The notes under the pieces were generated by a model. It saw nothing but the letters and a program-made list of their open reading frames with translations, was not told where the DNA came from and did no database searches. A program made the translations under genes and the position numbers. Below, piece after piece: positions 19,008-28,841 of a stretch of 64,000 bases of DNA. Where the stretch lies: NCBI RefSeq assembly GCF_963668475.1, contig NZ_OY764544.1:2356001-2420000 (forward strand), written 5' to 3'. Every line of letters begins with the position of its first letter. The first letter of the stretch is position 1. Origin of the DNA: an uncultured Methanospirillum sp. (GTDB taxonomy: Archaea; Halobacteriota; Methanomicrobia; Methanomicrobiales; Methanospirillaceae).

Positions 19008-20750
19008 TTGATTAGCACCGGAGGATATGTGGATCTCATCCCAGTCTTATCTGTTACCACCCGACACTGGTTTGAGAATATCAGTATCCTGATAATGCTC
19101 ATTCTACTCTATAATTTTATTCCCTCCCGGATTTACCGTAATAAAACTGTAACTTTTTCTCTCTTGGTCGGTGTGTTATTCAGCGTTGCGGCAGCGATGG
19201 GGATCCTTGTTCCCTGGACCGGCACGACTCATCCGGTGATCGGATTGAATGGTGTTCTCATTCCCCTTGCCGGATACGTGGGTGGACCGATCTCTGCAGG
19301 CATCATCACCGGTTTCCTCATCATCTACAGGATTCTGTTTGAAGGCGGCATGAGTTACACCCCGGATCTCGTCATCGCCATCATCGCAGCCATCTTCGGG
19401 TGCCTCTTCTATGAATCACGTAGAAGGAAGATCATAAGCCTCCCCCCGGTTCTGGAGATATTCATATTGGCCCTGCTTTTTGCAGGGATTACCGTCTCTG
19501 TACTCACCCTGTTTCCCCAGGCCGGGGATCACCCTGATGGCCCTCTTTATCTGGGTGATACCGGGATTGTCATCTTCTTCGGGCTCTTTCTTCTTGGATT
19601 CACAATCGTCCAGATCGATAGAAAGAGGGCAAATGAAGAGAACCTGATCAGGTATCAGGAGCACCTGGAGAGCATGGTTCAGGATCGGACAGCCGAACTG
19701 ACCGAGATCAATGCATTCACCCAGGCAACCATAGACTCTACTGCTGATGGCATTGTGGTCATCGATCTTACCGGAAAGGTCAAGGGATACAACCGTACTG
19801 CGAGAGAGATGCTTGATATCAGGTCTCCAGCCGAAACGAAAGAGGTTGATCTCGATATCATCCGTCTTATCCACTATCACCTGGTTGAACCTGATTCTTT
19901 CGAAGATTCTCTCTTTCAGACACCCTCTGGAGACGACAGTGTAATCACAACCGAACTCACATCCCGTTCTGGAAATATCTATGATCTCTCCATTACCCCA
20001 TACCAGGTACATGGGGAGGTGAAGGGCAGGGTTCTTAATTTTCATGATATCACTGAAAAGAAGCACGGCGAAGAGATGCTCATCAGTATGAATCAAAAAC
20101 TGCATCTTCTCTCCGGGATCTCGAGGCATGACATTCTGAACCAGATCTCTGCCCTGAAACTGTATGTGTACCTTCTCCAGCATGATCCTGCAGAATCAGA
20201 GGTGCCTGAGTACTTTAACCGGATGAACCGGACCCTGAAGTTGATGCAGCAACATACCGAATCATCAGGAGAGTATGAAGATCTCGGCATTCACCAGCCG
20301 TCATGGCAGAACCCCGGTGCAGTATTTCTGAAGGCAGCAACTTCGTTTACAATGCAGGGGATCAGGTTTTCTGCATCTGATATCAGGTACGAGATCCTCT
20401 CTGATCCCCTTCTGGAGCGGGTCTTCTACAACCTCATCGACAATTCAATCCGGCATGGTGGTAAGGTTACAACCATCACCCTCTCAACAGAGTGCAATGA
20501 TGGTGTTCTGCTCCTTATCTACAAGGACGACGGGGTGGGAATTGATCCTGGGGAGAAAGAGGTCATATTTACAAAAGGTTTCGGAAGGCATACCGGTTTT
20601 GGCATGTTCCTGATCCAGGAGATCCTATCGATCACACAGATAGCGATATGTGAAAACGGGGTCCCGGGATTAGGGGTGAGGTTTGAGATGAATGTTCCTT
20701 CCCATTCCTTCAGACAGGTTCAGGACACGGAAAAAGAGAAGTCTGGTTAG
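19008..20750 (+). CDS. Membrane sensor histidine kinase (LytS-type 5TM, PAS, HATPase)
   Basis: 580 residues from TTG 19008; GTG 19029 is preceded by GGAGGA and may be the real start, though the spacing is short. Order: a 5TMR-LYT-type sensor membrane module (about 20-210, with GLNGVLIPLAGYVGGPISAG), a short coiled coil, a PAS domain (about 230-350), a phosphoacceptor helix with SRHDILNQ (H about 373), and an HATPase with N-box YNLIDNSIRHG (about 470), DDGVGID and GFGRHTGFGMFLIQEIL. All catalytic boxes are intact. The HDILNQ-type H-box is common in methanogen kinases. No response regulator is adjacent. Its stop overlaps the rubrerythrin stop by 4 bases. Confidence 0.9.
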   Translation: MISTGGYVDLIPVLSVTTRHWFENISILIMLILLYNFIPSRIYRNKTVTFSLLVGVLFSVAAAMGILVPWTGTTHPVIGLNGVLIPLAGYVGGPISAGIITGFLIIYRILFEGGMSYTPDLVIAIIAAIFGCLFYESRRRKIISLPPVLEIFILALLFAGITVSVLTLFPQAGDHPDGPLYLGDTGIVIFFGLFLLGFTIVQIDRKRANEENLIRYQEHLESMVQDRTAELTEINAFTQATIDSTADGIVVIDLTGKVKGYNRTAREMLDIRSPAETKEVDLDIIRLIHYHLVEPDSFEDSLFQTPSGDDSVITTELTSRSGNIYDLSITPYQVHGEVKGRVLNFHDITEKKHGEEMLISMNQKLHLLSGISRHDILNQISALKLYVYLLQHDPAESEVPEYFNRMNRTLKLMQQHTESSGEYEDLGIHQPSWQNPGAVFLKAATSFTMQGIRFSASDIRYEILSDPLLERVFYNLIDNSIRHGGKVTTITLSTECNDGVLLLIYKDDGVGIDPGEKEVIFTKGFGRHTGFGMFLIQEILSITQIAICENGVPGLGVRFEMNVPSHSFRQVQDTEKEKSG

Positions 20751-21343
20751 TAGTTCTCGCACCAGAGTTCGAAGTAACTGATCGGGTGAGAGCAGACCGG
20801 ACAGGTCTGTGGTGCATTTTTATCGCAGTGCACATATCCACAGTTCCGACATTTCCACCTGACTTCTTCCTCCCTGCTGAAGACCGTGCATTTCTCCACA
20901 CTTGAGAGAAGCCTTCGGTACCGCCTCTCGTGATCTGCTTCGACCTTTGCTATCTCTCTGAATATTTGAGCGATCTGTACGAACCCCTCCTTCTCCGCAG
21001 TCTCGGCAGCTTCGGGATACAAGGTGCCCCATTCATGCTGTTCTCCGTCTGCTGCTGCCTTCAGGTTCTCTGCAGTGGTCCCGATCTTCCCTGACGGATA
21101 TGAAGCTGTGATCTCAGCCTCACCACCTGGCAGTGCCTTGAAGAAGAGTTTTGCATGCTCTTTCTCATTCTCAGCAGTCTCCATGAAGAGTGAAGATATC
21201 TGTTCGTACCCCTCCTTCTTAGCTACGCTTGCAAAGAAGGTGTACCGGGTTCGGGCCTGTGATTCCCCGGCAAACGAGGCGAGAAGATTCTTTTCTGTCT
21301 GGCTCCCTTTCAACTCCATTTCTATCTCCTGTATGGTAACCAT
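20747..21343 (-). CDS. rbr: Rubrerythrin
   Basis: 198 residues. Residues 1-145 form a ferritin-like diiron four-helix bundle with the ligand motifs ESQARTRYTFFA and ENEKEHAK, then EKEGFVQIAQIF and EADHERRYR. The C-terminal 40 residues are a rubredoxin-like domain, CRNCGYVHC...CPVCSHP. It reduces hydrogen peroxide with electrons from rubredoxin or ferredoxin and protects the anaerobe from oxidants. Length and both metal sites are normal. It is transcribed alone and converges on the sensor kinase gene with a 4-base overlap. Confidence 0.96.
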   Translation of the reverse strand: MVTIQEIEMELKGSQTEKNLLASFAGESQARTRYTFFASVAKKEGYEQISSLFMETAENEKEHAKLFFKALPGGEAEITASYPSGKIGTTAENLKAAADGEQHEWGTLYPEAAETAEKEGFVQIAQIFREIAKVEADHERRYRRLLSSVEKCTVFSREEEVRWKCRNCGYVHCDKNAPQTCPVCSHPISYFELWCENY

Positions 21344-21461
21344 GATATGGGTATATAATCATCCCCGTATTGTGGGACGTCACTGAATCCTCACCAGAAG
21401 TCCTGATTATTATCCTCACAATTATATATTTAAAATTCAATGTTGTGGTAGGGATGTATCA

Positions 21462-24269
21462 ATGGGGAATATTTTCACTCTCGGAGCATGGGGTGTATTC
21501 TGCCTCACTCTCGTGCTATCGGCTGTAACACTGGTCGCTGCAGATGGTGGGAGTCAGGATCTGAACTGGAAGGCACTCTTTCCTGAGTCATCAATTCCGG
21601 CCTCCCTGGATACGACGTTTGGATCTCAAAATATCTCGACGATCTCGGTCTGTTCATCTGGATGCAATTACTCTCATATTCAGGATGCTATCAATGCATC
21701 CAGGGATTTTGATGTCATCAGGGTTGAGGGTGGAACCTACCCTGAATCCCTGACTGTCACGAAAGCAGTCTCAATTCGTGGGGTTAACGGAACGGTTCTC
21801 GTCGGTGACCCAAAGCAGGACCATGCCATTGTGAGTACCAGCGATCTGGTCTATATTACCAATATCTCGGTTACCTCTTCAAAAAGATCAGCAGTTCAGG
21901 TGGATGGGAACTTCACATCACTGATGAACCTGAACATCACCGCTTATGACTCTGACGATCGTCTCTCTTCGGTAATCACCGGGAACTCGGTTCAGGGAAT
22001 AGCCATCTTAAACTGCTCTTTATCGTCTTCTGGAGCAACAGGGATCGCGCTTACCAATACAAGCCTTGCTGTAGTCAGGGGATGCAGAATTGCACTCACA
22101 ACTGATACAGATCACCTGCATACCGGCATTGATCTGATCCAGAAAAACCTCGGAAATGAGCAGGAGTACCTCGTTATTGAGAACAATCACATCGAAGGGG
22201 GAGGTATCTCAGTAGGTCCTGAGAACAAGATCGACGAGCATCTAGTCTATCCACAGATGGATCAGGTGGAGATACTGAACAACACGGTTCTGAACTCGAA
22301 CTTCTGGGGTATTCATGTTGGAGGTGCAGAAAACCCCGATGGGCAGTACCTCAAAAATTTCACCGTGAGTGGCAACCAGATCACCGGGACACATGGCAGT
22401 TATGATGCCCTGGCAGTGAAGAGCATCTCCGGAGGAGTTGTCACCACCAATCTCATTAATAACTTCACCATTAACGGGAACGGAATTGAGCTGAATGTCC
22501 TTGATGGTTTCATAATCGGTAATAACACAGTTCGGAATGGTGTGATGAACGAGGAGGGTGGATGGGCAGGAATATCTGTCATCCAGGTGACCAACTCCAC
22601 GATCAGGAACAATCTTCTGGACAGCGTTGAACCATCAGGGTACAATTATGCTCCCGGCCCGAACATGGAGCCGAACCTTGTGTTTGACTCATCAAACACT
22701 GCAGACGGACACCCGGTCATATATCACGAAAGGGAAGACGCCGCCCAGATAAACACCTCATCTCCTGCGATGGTGGTGCTGCTCTCCTGCAGGAACATGA
22801 ACATCACAAATACCAGCATATCAGGATCTGGCCTTGGCATAGGTGTGTATCAGGGCCAGAATATATCTGTCACCTCGAACCGGATCACCGACTCGAACAC
22901 CGGTATGATGGTCATTGGTTCTGATTCTACAGTGATAAACGGGAACTCAATCACCGGTGGCTGGATGGGGATGGGGGTTGGTGGCAACAGCAGAACCACA
23001 ATAACAAGTAATGTGGTCTCCGGATTCAAAGACACGGGTGTTGTTGTTCATGGTGCCAGCCCTGACAGGGTATTAATCTCAAACAACACCGTGACCGGGG
23101 TGAACTCCGGTAAAGACCAGGGATTTGCCATAATGGAGGCTGATGGGGCAACTGTCACGATATCCAACAACACAGTCTCTGATACAACCCGTGGTATGTT
23201 GCTCAATGAAGCGGTAGGATTTCAGATCCGCAGCAACCTGATCACAGGGTCTGGTATCGGATTCAACCTCAACGGTGCACAAAATAACGTATTTTCTGGG
23301 AACGTGATCAACAACTCTGACCAGTACTCTGAAGGAATTTACCTCGTGAACTCACAGAGGTATGGCGGTGGCGTCTCAAAGAACAACCTGTTTGCAAACA
23401 ATTATATCAGGAGTGCAAAACCGGTCAATCTCACCTCGATAGACGAGGGGTTCAGTGGTACAGCCCTTCTCCGGCCCCAGTGGGGCACTATTCTTCCAAG
23501 GTCAGTCCGGAATGAGTCAGGCAAGCAGTACCCGAATATATGGAATACTACGAAGATCGCAGGAGCAAACATTGTGGGCGGTCCGTTCATCGGTGGTAAT
23601 TATTATGCAACCCTGAACGGAACCGGCTGGTCTGAAACCCATGCTGACCGGGGAGATGGATTTGTGGCTGAGCCGTATCTCTTTGATGCAACCAATACCG
23701 ATTACCTGCCTCTTCACATACCAGGTTCACCGACCCCTACGCCCACAGCAACACCAACCGTCACACCTACCCAGACACCGGTTCCACAACCGATCAAAGC
23801 CAACTTCACGGCAACCCCACGGACCGGAGTTCCGCCACTAGAGGTACAGTTCACTGATCTCTCGTCCGGCTCTCCGGCAGGATGGAACTGGACTTTTGGA
23901 GATGGGTCTGTCTCCCATGAGCAGAATCCGGTACATGAGTACAATGGTATCGGGCGATACACGGTGACCCTTGAGGTGAGAAACAGCCAGGGGCAGGATA
24001 GTATGAGGGCTCCTTCGTATGTTGTTACAACATCAGGAAGAGTGACCGGCCCGAACGGGATGATCTGGATCAGTTCAGCCCCGTCAGGAGCTGAAGTATA
24101 TGTGGATCAGGTCAATGTCGGGGTGACCCCTCTTCAATCACTTGGATTACCTGCAGGAATCCATCAGGTCAGGGTTTCTGCAGCAGGATACCATGACTGG
24201 CTCGGGTACGTACAGATAAATTCAGGCACATTCACCTATATTCCAAAGGTAATCCTTCAGAGATCCTGA
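21462..24269 (+). CDS. Secreted beta-helix surface protein with PKD and PEGA domains
   Basis: 935 residues, the largest gene here apart from the helicase. A signal peptide (1-28) is followed by a right-handed parallel beta-helix of NosD/PbH1 type (about 55-720), full of repeats such as ISNNTVTG, IRNNLLDS and ITGSGIGF. A TPT-rich linker (about 745-770) leads to a PKD domain (PLEVQFTDLSSGSPAGWNWT, GDGSVSHEQNPVHEYNGIG) and a C-terminal PEGA domain (SAPSGAEVYVDQVNVGVTPL). Such proteins sit on the cell surface of Methanomicrobiales and may bind carbohydrate or other cells. ATG 21462 follows a strong AT-rich promoter region. Confidence 0.9.
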   Translation: MGNIFTLGAWGVFCLTLVLSAVTLVAADGGSQDLNWKALFPESSIPASLDTTFGSQNISTISVCSSGCNYSHIQDAINASRDFDVIRVEGGTYPESLTVTKAVSIRGVNGTVLVGDPKQDHAIVSTSDLVYITNISVTSSKRSAVQVDGNFTSLMNLNITAYDSDDRLSSVITGNSVQGIAILNCSLSSSGATGIALTNTSLAVVRGCRIALTTDTDHLHTGIDLIQKNLGNEQEYLVIENNHIEGGGISVGPENKIDEHLVYPQMDQVEILNNTVLNSNFWGIHVGGAENPDGQYLKNFTVSGNQITGTHGSYDALAVKSISGGVVTTNLINNFTINGNGIELNVLDGFIIGNNTVRNGVMNEEGGWAGISVIQVTNSTIRNNLLDSVEPSGYNYAPGPNMEPNLVFDSSNTADGHPVIYHEREDAAQINTSSPAMVVLLSCRNMNITNTSISGSGLGIGVYQGQNISVTSNRITDSNTGMMVIGSDSTVINGNSITGGWMGMGVGGNSRTTITSNVVSGFKDTGVVVHGASPDRVLISNNTVTGVNSGKDQGFAIMEADGATVTISNNTVSDTTRGMLLNEAVGFQIRSNLITGSGIGFNLNGAQNNVFSGNVINNSDQYSEGIYLVNSQRYGGGVSKNNLFANNYIRSAKPVNLTSIDEGFSGTALLRPQWGTILPRSVRNESGKQYPNIWNTTKIAGANIVGGPFIGGNYYATLNGTGWSETHADRGDGFVAEPYLFDATNTDYLPLHIPGSPTPTPTATPTVTPTQTPVPQPIKANFTATPRTGVPPLEVQFTDLSSGSPAGWNWTFGDGSVSHEQNPVHEYNGIGRYTVTLEVRNSQGQDSMRAPSYVVTTSGRVTGPNGMIWISSAPSGAEVYVDQVNVGVTPLQSLGLPAGIHQVRVSAAGYHDWLGYVQINSGTFTYIPKVILQRS

Positions 24270-24271
24270 CC

Positions 24272-24278
24272 TTTTTTT
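24272..24278 (+). terminator. T7 terminator after the surface protein
   Basis: Seven T in a row three bases after the stop codon. Confidence 0.4.
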
Positions 24279-24310
24279 GATCCTTCTGATCCAATTTCGT
24301 GTATTTTCAG

Positions 24311-24742
24311 TCAGGTGATCAGACCTGCTGCCTTCAGGGCAGGAACGTACTGATGATCGATCATCGAGAAGTGCTCGGTGACCCAGGTGGTAAGGAAGAT
24401 AGTAAGTTCTGCGGTAAGGGATGGATCGTTGGCCTCGAGTTTCTGCTGAAACCTGGCAACCTTCTCCCTGAACTCCTGGTGCAGGCTTTTATGATCCTCA
24501 AGCCCTGGGAATTCTGCCTTTTCCATATACTCCTCCTCTGTCCTGAAATGGGTGTCAGCATATGTGCCCATCTCCCTGAGAATAAACGGTATCTCCCGTG
24601 TTGCTTTCTGCTGCATCAGTGCCTCAAGCATCCGGTTTGCGATCGAGACGATCTGTTTATGCTGCTCGTCGATGGCGGGAACGCCGATATTATAGAGATC
24701 ATCCCAGACGATAAAAGGCATCTCAATTGATGATTTGTACAA
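24311..24742 (-). CDS. Bacteriohemerythrin
   Basis: 143 residues (136 from ATG 24721, MPFIVWDD, the more usual start). The canonical diiron ligands are all visible: DEQHK (first His pair region), THFRTEEEYM (His and Glu), DHKSLHQEF (two His) and EHFSMIDHQY (His and Asp). The protein reversibly binds oxygen and is thought to deliver or scavenge O2. Together with rubrerythrin at 20.7 kb it suggests oxygen protection. Single gene, convergent with the surface-protein gene. Confidence 0.94.
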   Translation of the reverse strand: MYKSSIEMPFIVWDDLYNIGVPAIDEQHKQIVSIANRMLEALMQQKATREIPFILREMGTYADTHFRTEEEYMEKAEFPGLEDHKSLHQEFREKVARFQQKLEANDPSLTAELTIFLTTWVTEHFSMIDHQYVPALKAAGLIT

Positions 24743-25268
24743 CTACTTCAATACACCAGTAGGGCATACCAGATGCCAGGGACATGAGATATTCAGGTAT
24801 ATCCGCGAGTCCCATATCTGAAATACTCCTTAGTTTCTTTCTCTGAACACCTCTGCTTTAAACGGCCGAATCTCCTCAGAAGAGAAGAAAGCGTATGTAA
24901 TTCTCCTCCTGATAAGTACATATACAATCGGCAGTGTCCGTTTGTATGTGACGGTTCAATGAAATGCGGACCTCCATACCCTGATATCCGCAACGAGAAC
25001 CTTCTGGAGTTGATAATAGAATTCAGAAGAGAAACACCTGTACATCCATCCAGCAGAGTAAAACCCCAACATGCAGATATCCACAGGATATCACCCATTT
25101 TCATACAATAATACACCCTCTTTTTGTCTGTGTTCCACGGCATTTTCAGACTGCTCACCCTGTTTCTGATCAACCTTTCGCAATTCATTTGTCTTTTTGG
25201 GATCGTTATGTACTGAATATCCCCTGTCCGGTACTCTGTACCGTCTTCGGATCACACTGAGGCTGCAC
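24743..25268. other. 526-base intergenic region, nothing convincing
   Basis: An AT-richer stretch between the divergent hemerythrin and TPR genes. It should hold both promoters. Open frames here (for example 24793-25188 on the minus strand) have Cys/Arg-rich composition unlike any neighbour and no start signal. No RNA fold was recognised by eye. Confidence 0.4.
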
Positions 25269-26522
25269 ATGAATAAGGAGAAAATAATAAGACGACGGAT
25301 GCAGGATGCAGAGAAACAGAGCCGAATGGGTCATCCTGAACGTGCCGTCAAGCTTTACGAGTCAGTCCTGAAGATCGACCCTTCCAATGAGCAAGCCAAC
25401 ATTGAATTCTTCAGGTGTTCATCAGACGGATGGTTGAGAGAGAAAGCGGTTACCGAATCAGACCGGCTGGTCGAACTCTTCCCCCAGAATGCAGAGGCCT
25501 GGATGATTCGTGGTCTCAGTTACTCAAGGGTTCAGAAGAACGATGAGGCAGTGGAGTCATACCGCAGATCTCTTACAATTGATCCTGAAAATTACCGGGC
25601 AATGCACAATCTCGGTTCTCTTCTGATAGCTTCAGGAGAGAAGGAAGAGGGGCTTTCCCTGCTTGAACATGCGGTGATAATCAGACCTGACTATGAGATT
25701 GGGCACCTGACTCTTGCACAGACTTATTATCTGGCGAGCAGATTCACCGATGCGATCAGGGAGGCAGAAATGTCTCTCGGAATTATAGCCGAACATCCTG
25801 ATCTGCAGATCGTGTATGGTGATTCGCTTTACCAGGCAGGTATGTACTCCAAGGCACGGGAGATCTTCTCCCGCATCGTTGAGACAACTCTGCTATCGTC
25901 GCAGATGTATGCGATGCTCTGCCCGCTTGTTAGGGAATGTGACGGGTATCAGCATCAGGGGAGAGTGACCGGTGCTGATCCGGATTATCTTGCTTCGATC
26001 TACTACCGGGCGTTCCTTTCCCTCGATAATGACGGGGAGAAAAAGCCGATCTCAAAGGTTGATCTGTTAAAGATTCTGGAGATTAATCCATCGCACAGTT
26101 ATGCCCTTTCAGGACTTGCATCACTATACAAACTTGAAAAGAAGGTTTCTGATGCATCTGCCTGGATTGATAAGGCGATTCAATGCGATCCTTCAAACAC
26201 GGCATTCATCAGACAGAAAGCGTTTATCCTCATCGATGATGATCCTCAGACATCCCTTGGCCTGTTTGAAGAATTGATATCCCGTGACTCCGGCGATGTC
26301 AGGTCAGGGCTTGGAAAAGCCTGGGCACTGAAATCTGTAGGGAAGGATGACGAGAGCAAGGCACTGCTCAAAGTCCTTTCAGAACAGGATCCTGCTTTTA
26401 TCTTTGGGTTGATGGGAACCCCGCTTACGGGAGGTAACCCTGAAAAGCCTGATGTAACCGGTGTCAGATCACTGAGGGAGCATACGGATCCTGACGGCAG
26501 ACGAAGGTTCATACGCAGTTGA
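25269..26522 (+). CDS. TPR-repeat protein
   Basis: 417 residues from ATG 25269 (MNKEKIIRRRMQDAEK); the upstream in-frame extension reads like non-coding sequence. About ten tetratricopeptide repeats cover most of the chain, for example GHPERAVKLYESVLKIDPSN, NDEAVESYRRSLTIDPENY and EEGLSLLEHAVIIRPDY. There is no signal peptide, so it is cytoplasmic. TPR arrays mediate protein interactions; the partner is not known. Confidence 0.88.
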   Translation: MNKEKIIRRRMQDAEKQSRMGHPERAVKLYESVLKIDPSNEQANIEFFRCSSDGWLREKAVTESDRLVELFPQNAEAWMIRGLSYSRVQKNDEAVESYRRSLTIDPENYRAMHNLGSLLIASGEKEEGLSLLEHAVIIRPDYEIGHLTLAQTYYLASRFTDAIREAEMSLGIIAEHPDLQIVYGDSLYQAGMYSKAREIFSRIVETTLLSSQMYAMLCPLVRECDGYQHQGRVTGADPDYLASIYYRAFLSLDNDGEKKPISKVDLLKILEINPSHSYALSGLASLYKLEKKVSDASAWIDKAIQCDPSNTAFIRQKAFILIDDDPQTSLGLFEELISRDSGDVRSGLGKAWALKSVGKDDESKALLKVLSEQDPAFIFGLMGTPLTGGNPEKPDVTGVRSLREHTDPDGRRRFIRS

Positions 26523-26582
26523 ACCACTTCCAATATTTTCTTGTAGTAAGGGGATGAGACCCCGCAAAAACGCTGGAACCGG

Positions 26583-27669
26583 TTACTCCAGGGTTCTTCT
26601 GAAACTCGTGATCCCGATAATGGTCGCTGTTACAGAGAAGATCCCAAGGGCCACGAGATCAAATCCCATCACCTCAAGTCCCTGACCCCGGAGGATAAGA
26701 CTACGAAGGGCATGAACCGCATATGCTTCAGGGTTGATGACCGTGATCCACCTGAGCCAGTCAGGCATCCCGATCACCAGGTAGAATGCTCCGCTGGTCA
26801 TGAAGAGAAGCAGGTTCAGAAATGCCACCACCGAACTGTAGGCTGACTGGTTTGAGAACCTCGAAGCAAATGAGATGACCAGACTGTTGATGCCGAGGCA
26901 GATGATGAAGATGACCACAAGGACCATCATGATCTCGGCAGAACTTCTGATTGGGACGCCGGCAACGAAGATGTCAATGAGGAGAACAAAGACTCCCGCA
27001 ATGAAGGCTTTGACAGTACCACTTGCGATCATACCAAGCACAATGCTTGATCGTCTGACCGGTGTAACCAGGTACCCCTCGATGATTCCCATCTCACGGT
27101 CACGTATGAGGGCGTTCCCCCACCCATCATCGTGGTCATGAAGATGGCCATGACGATCACACCGACCCCGAAGAACTGGATGTACTCGATCTTTCCATAG
27201 AGGTTCTCGATCAGGATCTGGTTGTGAACACCGGTCCGCATCAGCACTCCAGTGATGCCTGACTGTACAAGAGCCGGTATCATGTGTTCAGAGCTGTCTA
27301 AGTACAATCTGACCGGATTTGCGGGTGCCACTGCAGAAGGAAGCACGAGAACAGCCATAATCTGCCCGGTTGCAAGGGCTACTTTTGCGGTCTGCTCATC
27401 AATGTATCTGGTGGCCTGAAAGAGTACAGGTTTGTTCCGCTCATGAGTTTCAGCGAGGGCATCAACCGTTCCTGCAAAGATGGATGTCTCGTTTTAAATA
27501 GTTCATCCTGGGTGACCCCGATGGGGATGTGAACGATGGTTCCCCCCATTGCATTTCCAAATATCACGAGGTACACGAGGGGAAAGATGAGGGTCATGAA
27601 GAAGAAGAACGGAGACCTGATGAACTTCCTGATGTCCCGTTCAAATATGGCATACGCACCCCTGATCAT
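26583..27669 (-). pseudogene. ABC-2 exporter permease interrupted by two frameshifts
   Basis: Three overlapping frames together encode one full-length permease of about 362 residues: the N terminus at 27669-27500 (MIRGAYAIFERDIRKFIRSP), the middle in a second frame (AGTVDALAETHERNKPVLFQ ... FMTTMMGGG), and the C terminus in a third (NALIRDREMGIIEGYLVTPV ... FRRTLE). The first break is at a T4 run, 27492-27495, where one added base restores DELFKNETSIFAGT. The second is at a C5 run, 27117-27121, where one added base joins MMGGG to NALIRD. Both look like single-base deletions in homopolymers. The gene overlaps the end of the paired ATPase by four bases. Confidence 0.8.
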
Positions 27670-28717
27670 GACCCGGGCCTCCCTGATGGATGTATCCCCG
27701 CCCCTGATTCAGATGAATCAAGGTTCCTGCCGATCAGTTCGATGAATACATCTTCCAGGGACGGCGTTCGGATTGTAACCAAGGTGATCGGAAGGGAGGC
27801 CTCTTCAATGATCCCGATGATTGCGGGAAGGAGGGAACTACCCCCCTTTGCTGATATCTGGATCTCTGTACCCTTTGTCCCGGCTGAAAGGATGCCGTGA
27901 AGAGTACGAAGCTCTGTAAGTACCTCCGGGCCAGCTGTACCTGCTCCGGTTGATATTCCGATAAGGTCCCCTGCAGGCATTGACTGCCTGAGGTTCTCCG
28001 GTGTGTCAAGGGCGATGAGCCGCCCCCCTTCCACGAACGCAATTCTGTTACAGAGTTTTTCGGCTTCGTCCATGTAGTGGGTAGTGAGAATGACCGTTGT
28101 ATTTTCCTCATTCAGCATGGTGATCTGCTGCCATACCTGCCTTCGTGAGTCCGGGTCAAGCCCGATGGTCGGCTCGTCAAGAAAGAGAATGAGCGGGTGA
28201 TGAATGAATGCCCTGACGATCTCAAGTTTTCTCCTCATACCTCCCGAGAAGGTTTGAACCGGGGAACGAGCACGGTCTTCCAGATGGGCCATCGCCAGGA
28301 GTTCATGGATGCGGTCCCTGAGCGGAGCCTCGCTGATCCCCTGAAGCTGGCCATAGAACGAGAGGTTCTCGTACGCAGTCAGTTCCAGATCCAGTGTCCC
28401 GTTCTGGGGACAGACTCCTATGATCCTCCTGACTGCTTCAGGATCTTTTGTCACATTATACGGGCCGATGTATGCAGTTCCTGAAGAAGGCTGGATAAGG
28501 GTAGTAAGGATTCTTATAAGGGTGCTCTTGCCTGCCCCGTTCGGACCGAGCAGCCCGAATATCTCACCCTTCATAATGGTGCAGGTATGTCCTCCACAGC
28601 CCGGACGGCCCTTTTTCCTCCGAAGACTTTGGTCAGATGTTCAGCACTGATGATCACGGTATTATCCAGATCGTCCTTTTGATCTGAACCTGGTGTTCTG
28701 ACAGTCCCGGTCATCAT
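27666..28717 (-). pseudogene. ABC exporter ATPase (DrrA-like) with a frameshift near the N terminus
   Basis: From 28574 to 27666 the frame encodes GEIFGLLGPNGAGKSTL (Walker A), FSGGMRRKLEIVRAF and LILFLDEPTIGLDPDSRR, then VILTTHYMDEAEKL and the SLEDVFIELIGRN extension. The first 45 residues (NTVIISAEHLTKVFGGKRAV ... AVEDI) lie in another frame that starts at ATG 28717 or 28714 behind an AGGAGG Shine-Dalgarno sequence (28721-28726). The frames meet near 28590; one added base gives VEDITCTIMKGEIF. Without repair, only a 302-residue form lacking the first strand could be made from ATG 28574. Confidence 0.8.
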
Positions 28718-28841
28718 GTTCCTCCTGAAAGATGTGGATTCTCTTACTCCTCTATCTGGATCTGGATGGAATAAAATCATCAGACCTTCGCAAACCGCGG
28801 GTCCCCGAACGTGTTAATTTTTGACAGTCCAATTTTAGGGT

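Noticed and set aside
19416..20183. 255-residue minus-strand frame inside the sensor kinase
   Set aside because: Antisense shadow of a gene whose domains are fully accounted for.
22000..23400. Repeated Asn/Gly-rich segments as a DNA repeat array or CRISPR
   Set aside because: They are beta-helix protein repeats with divergent DNA, with no constant repeat and spacer pattern.
24793..25188. 131-residue minus-strand frame between hemerythrin and the TPR gene
   Set aside because: Unusual Cys/Arg composition, no Shine-Dalgarno element or domain, and located where two promoters are expected.
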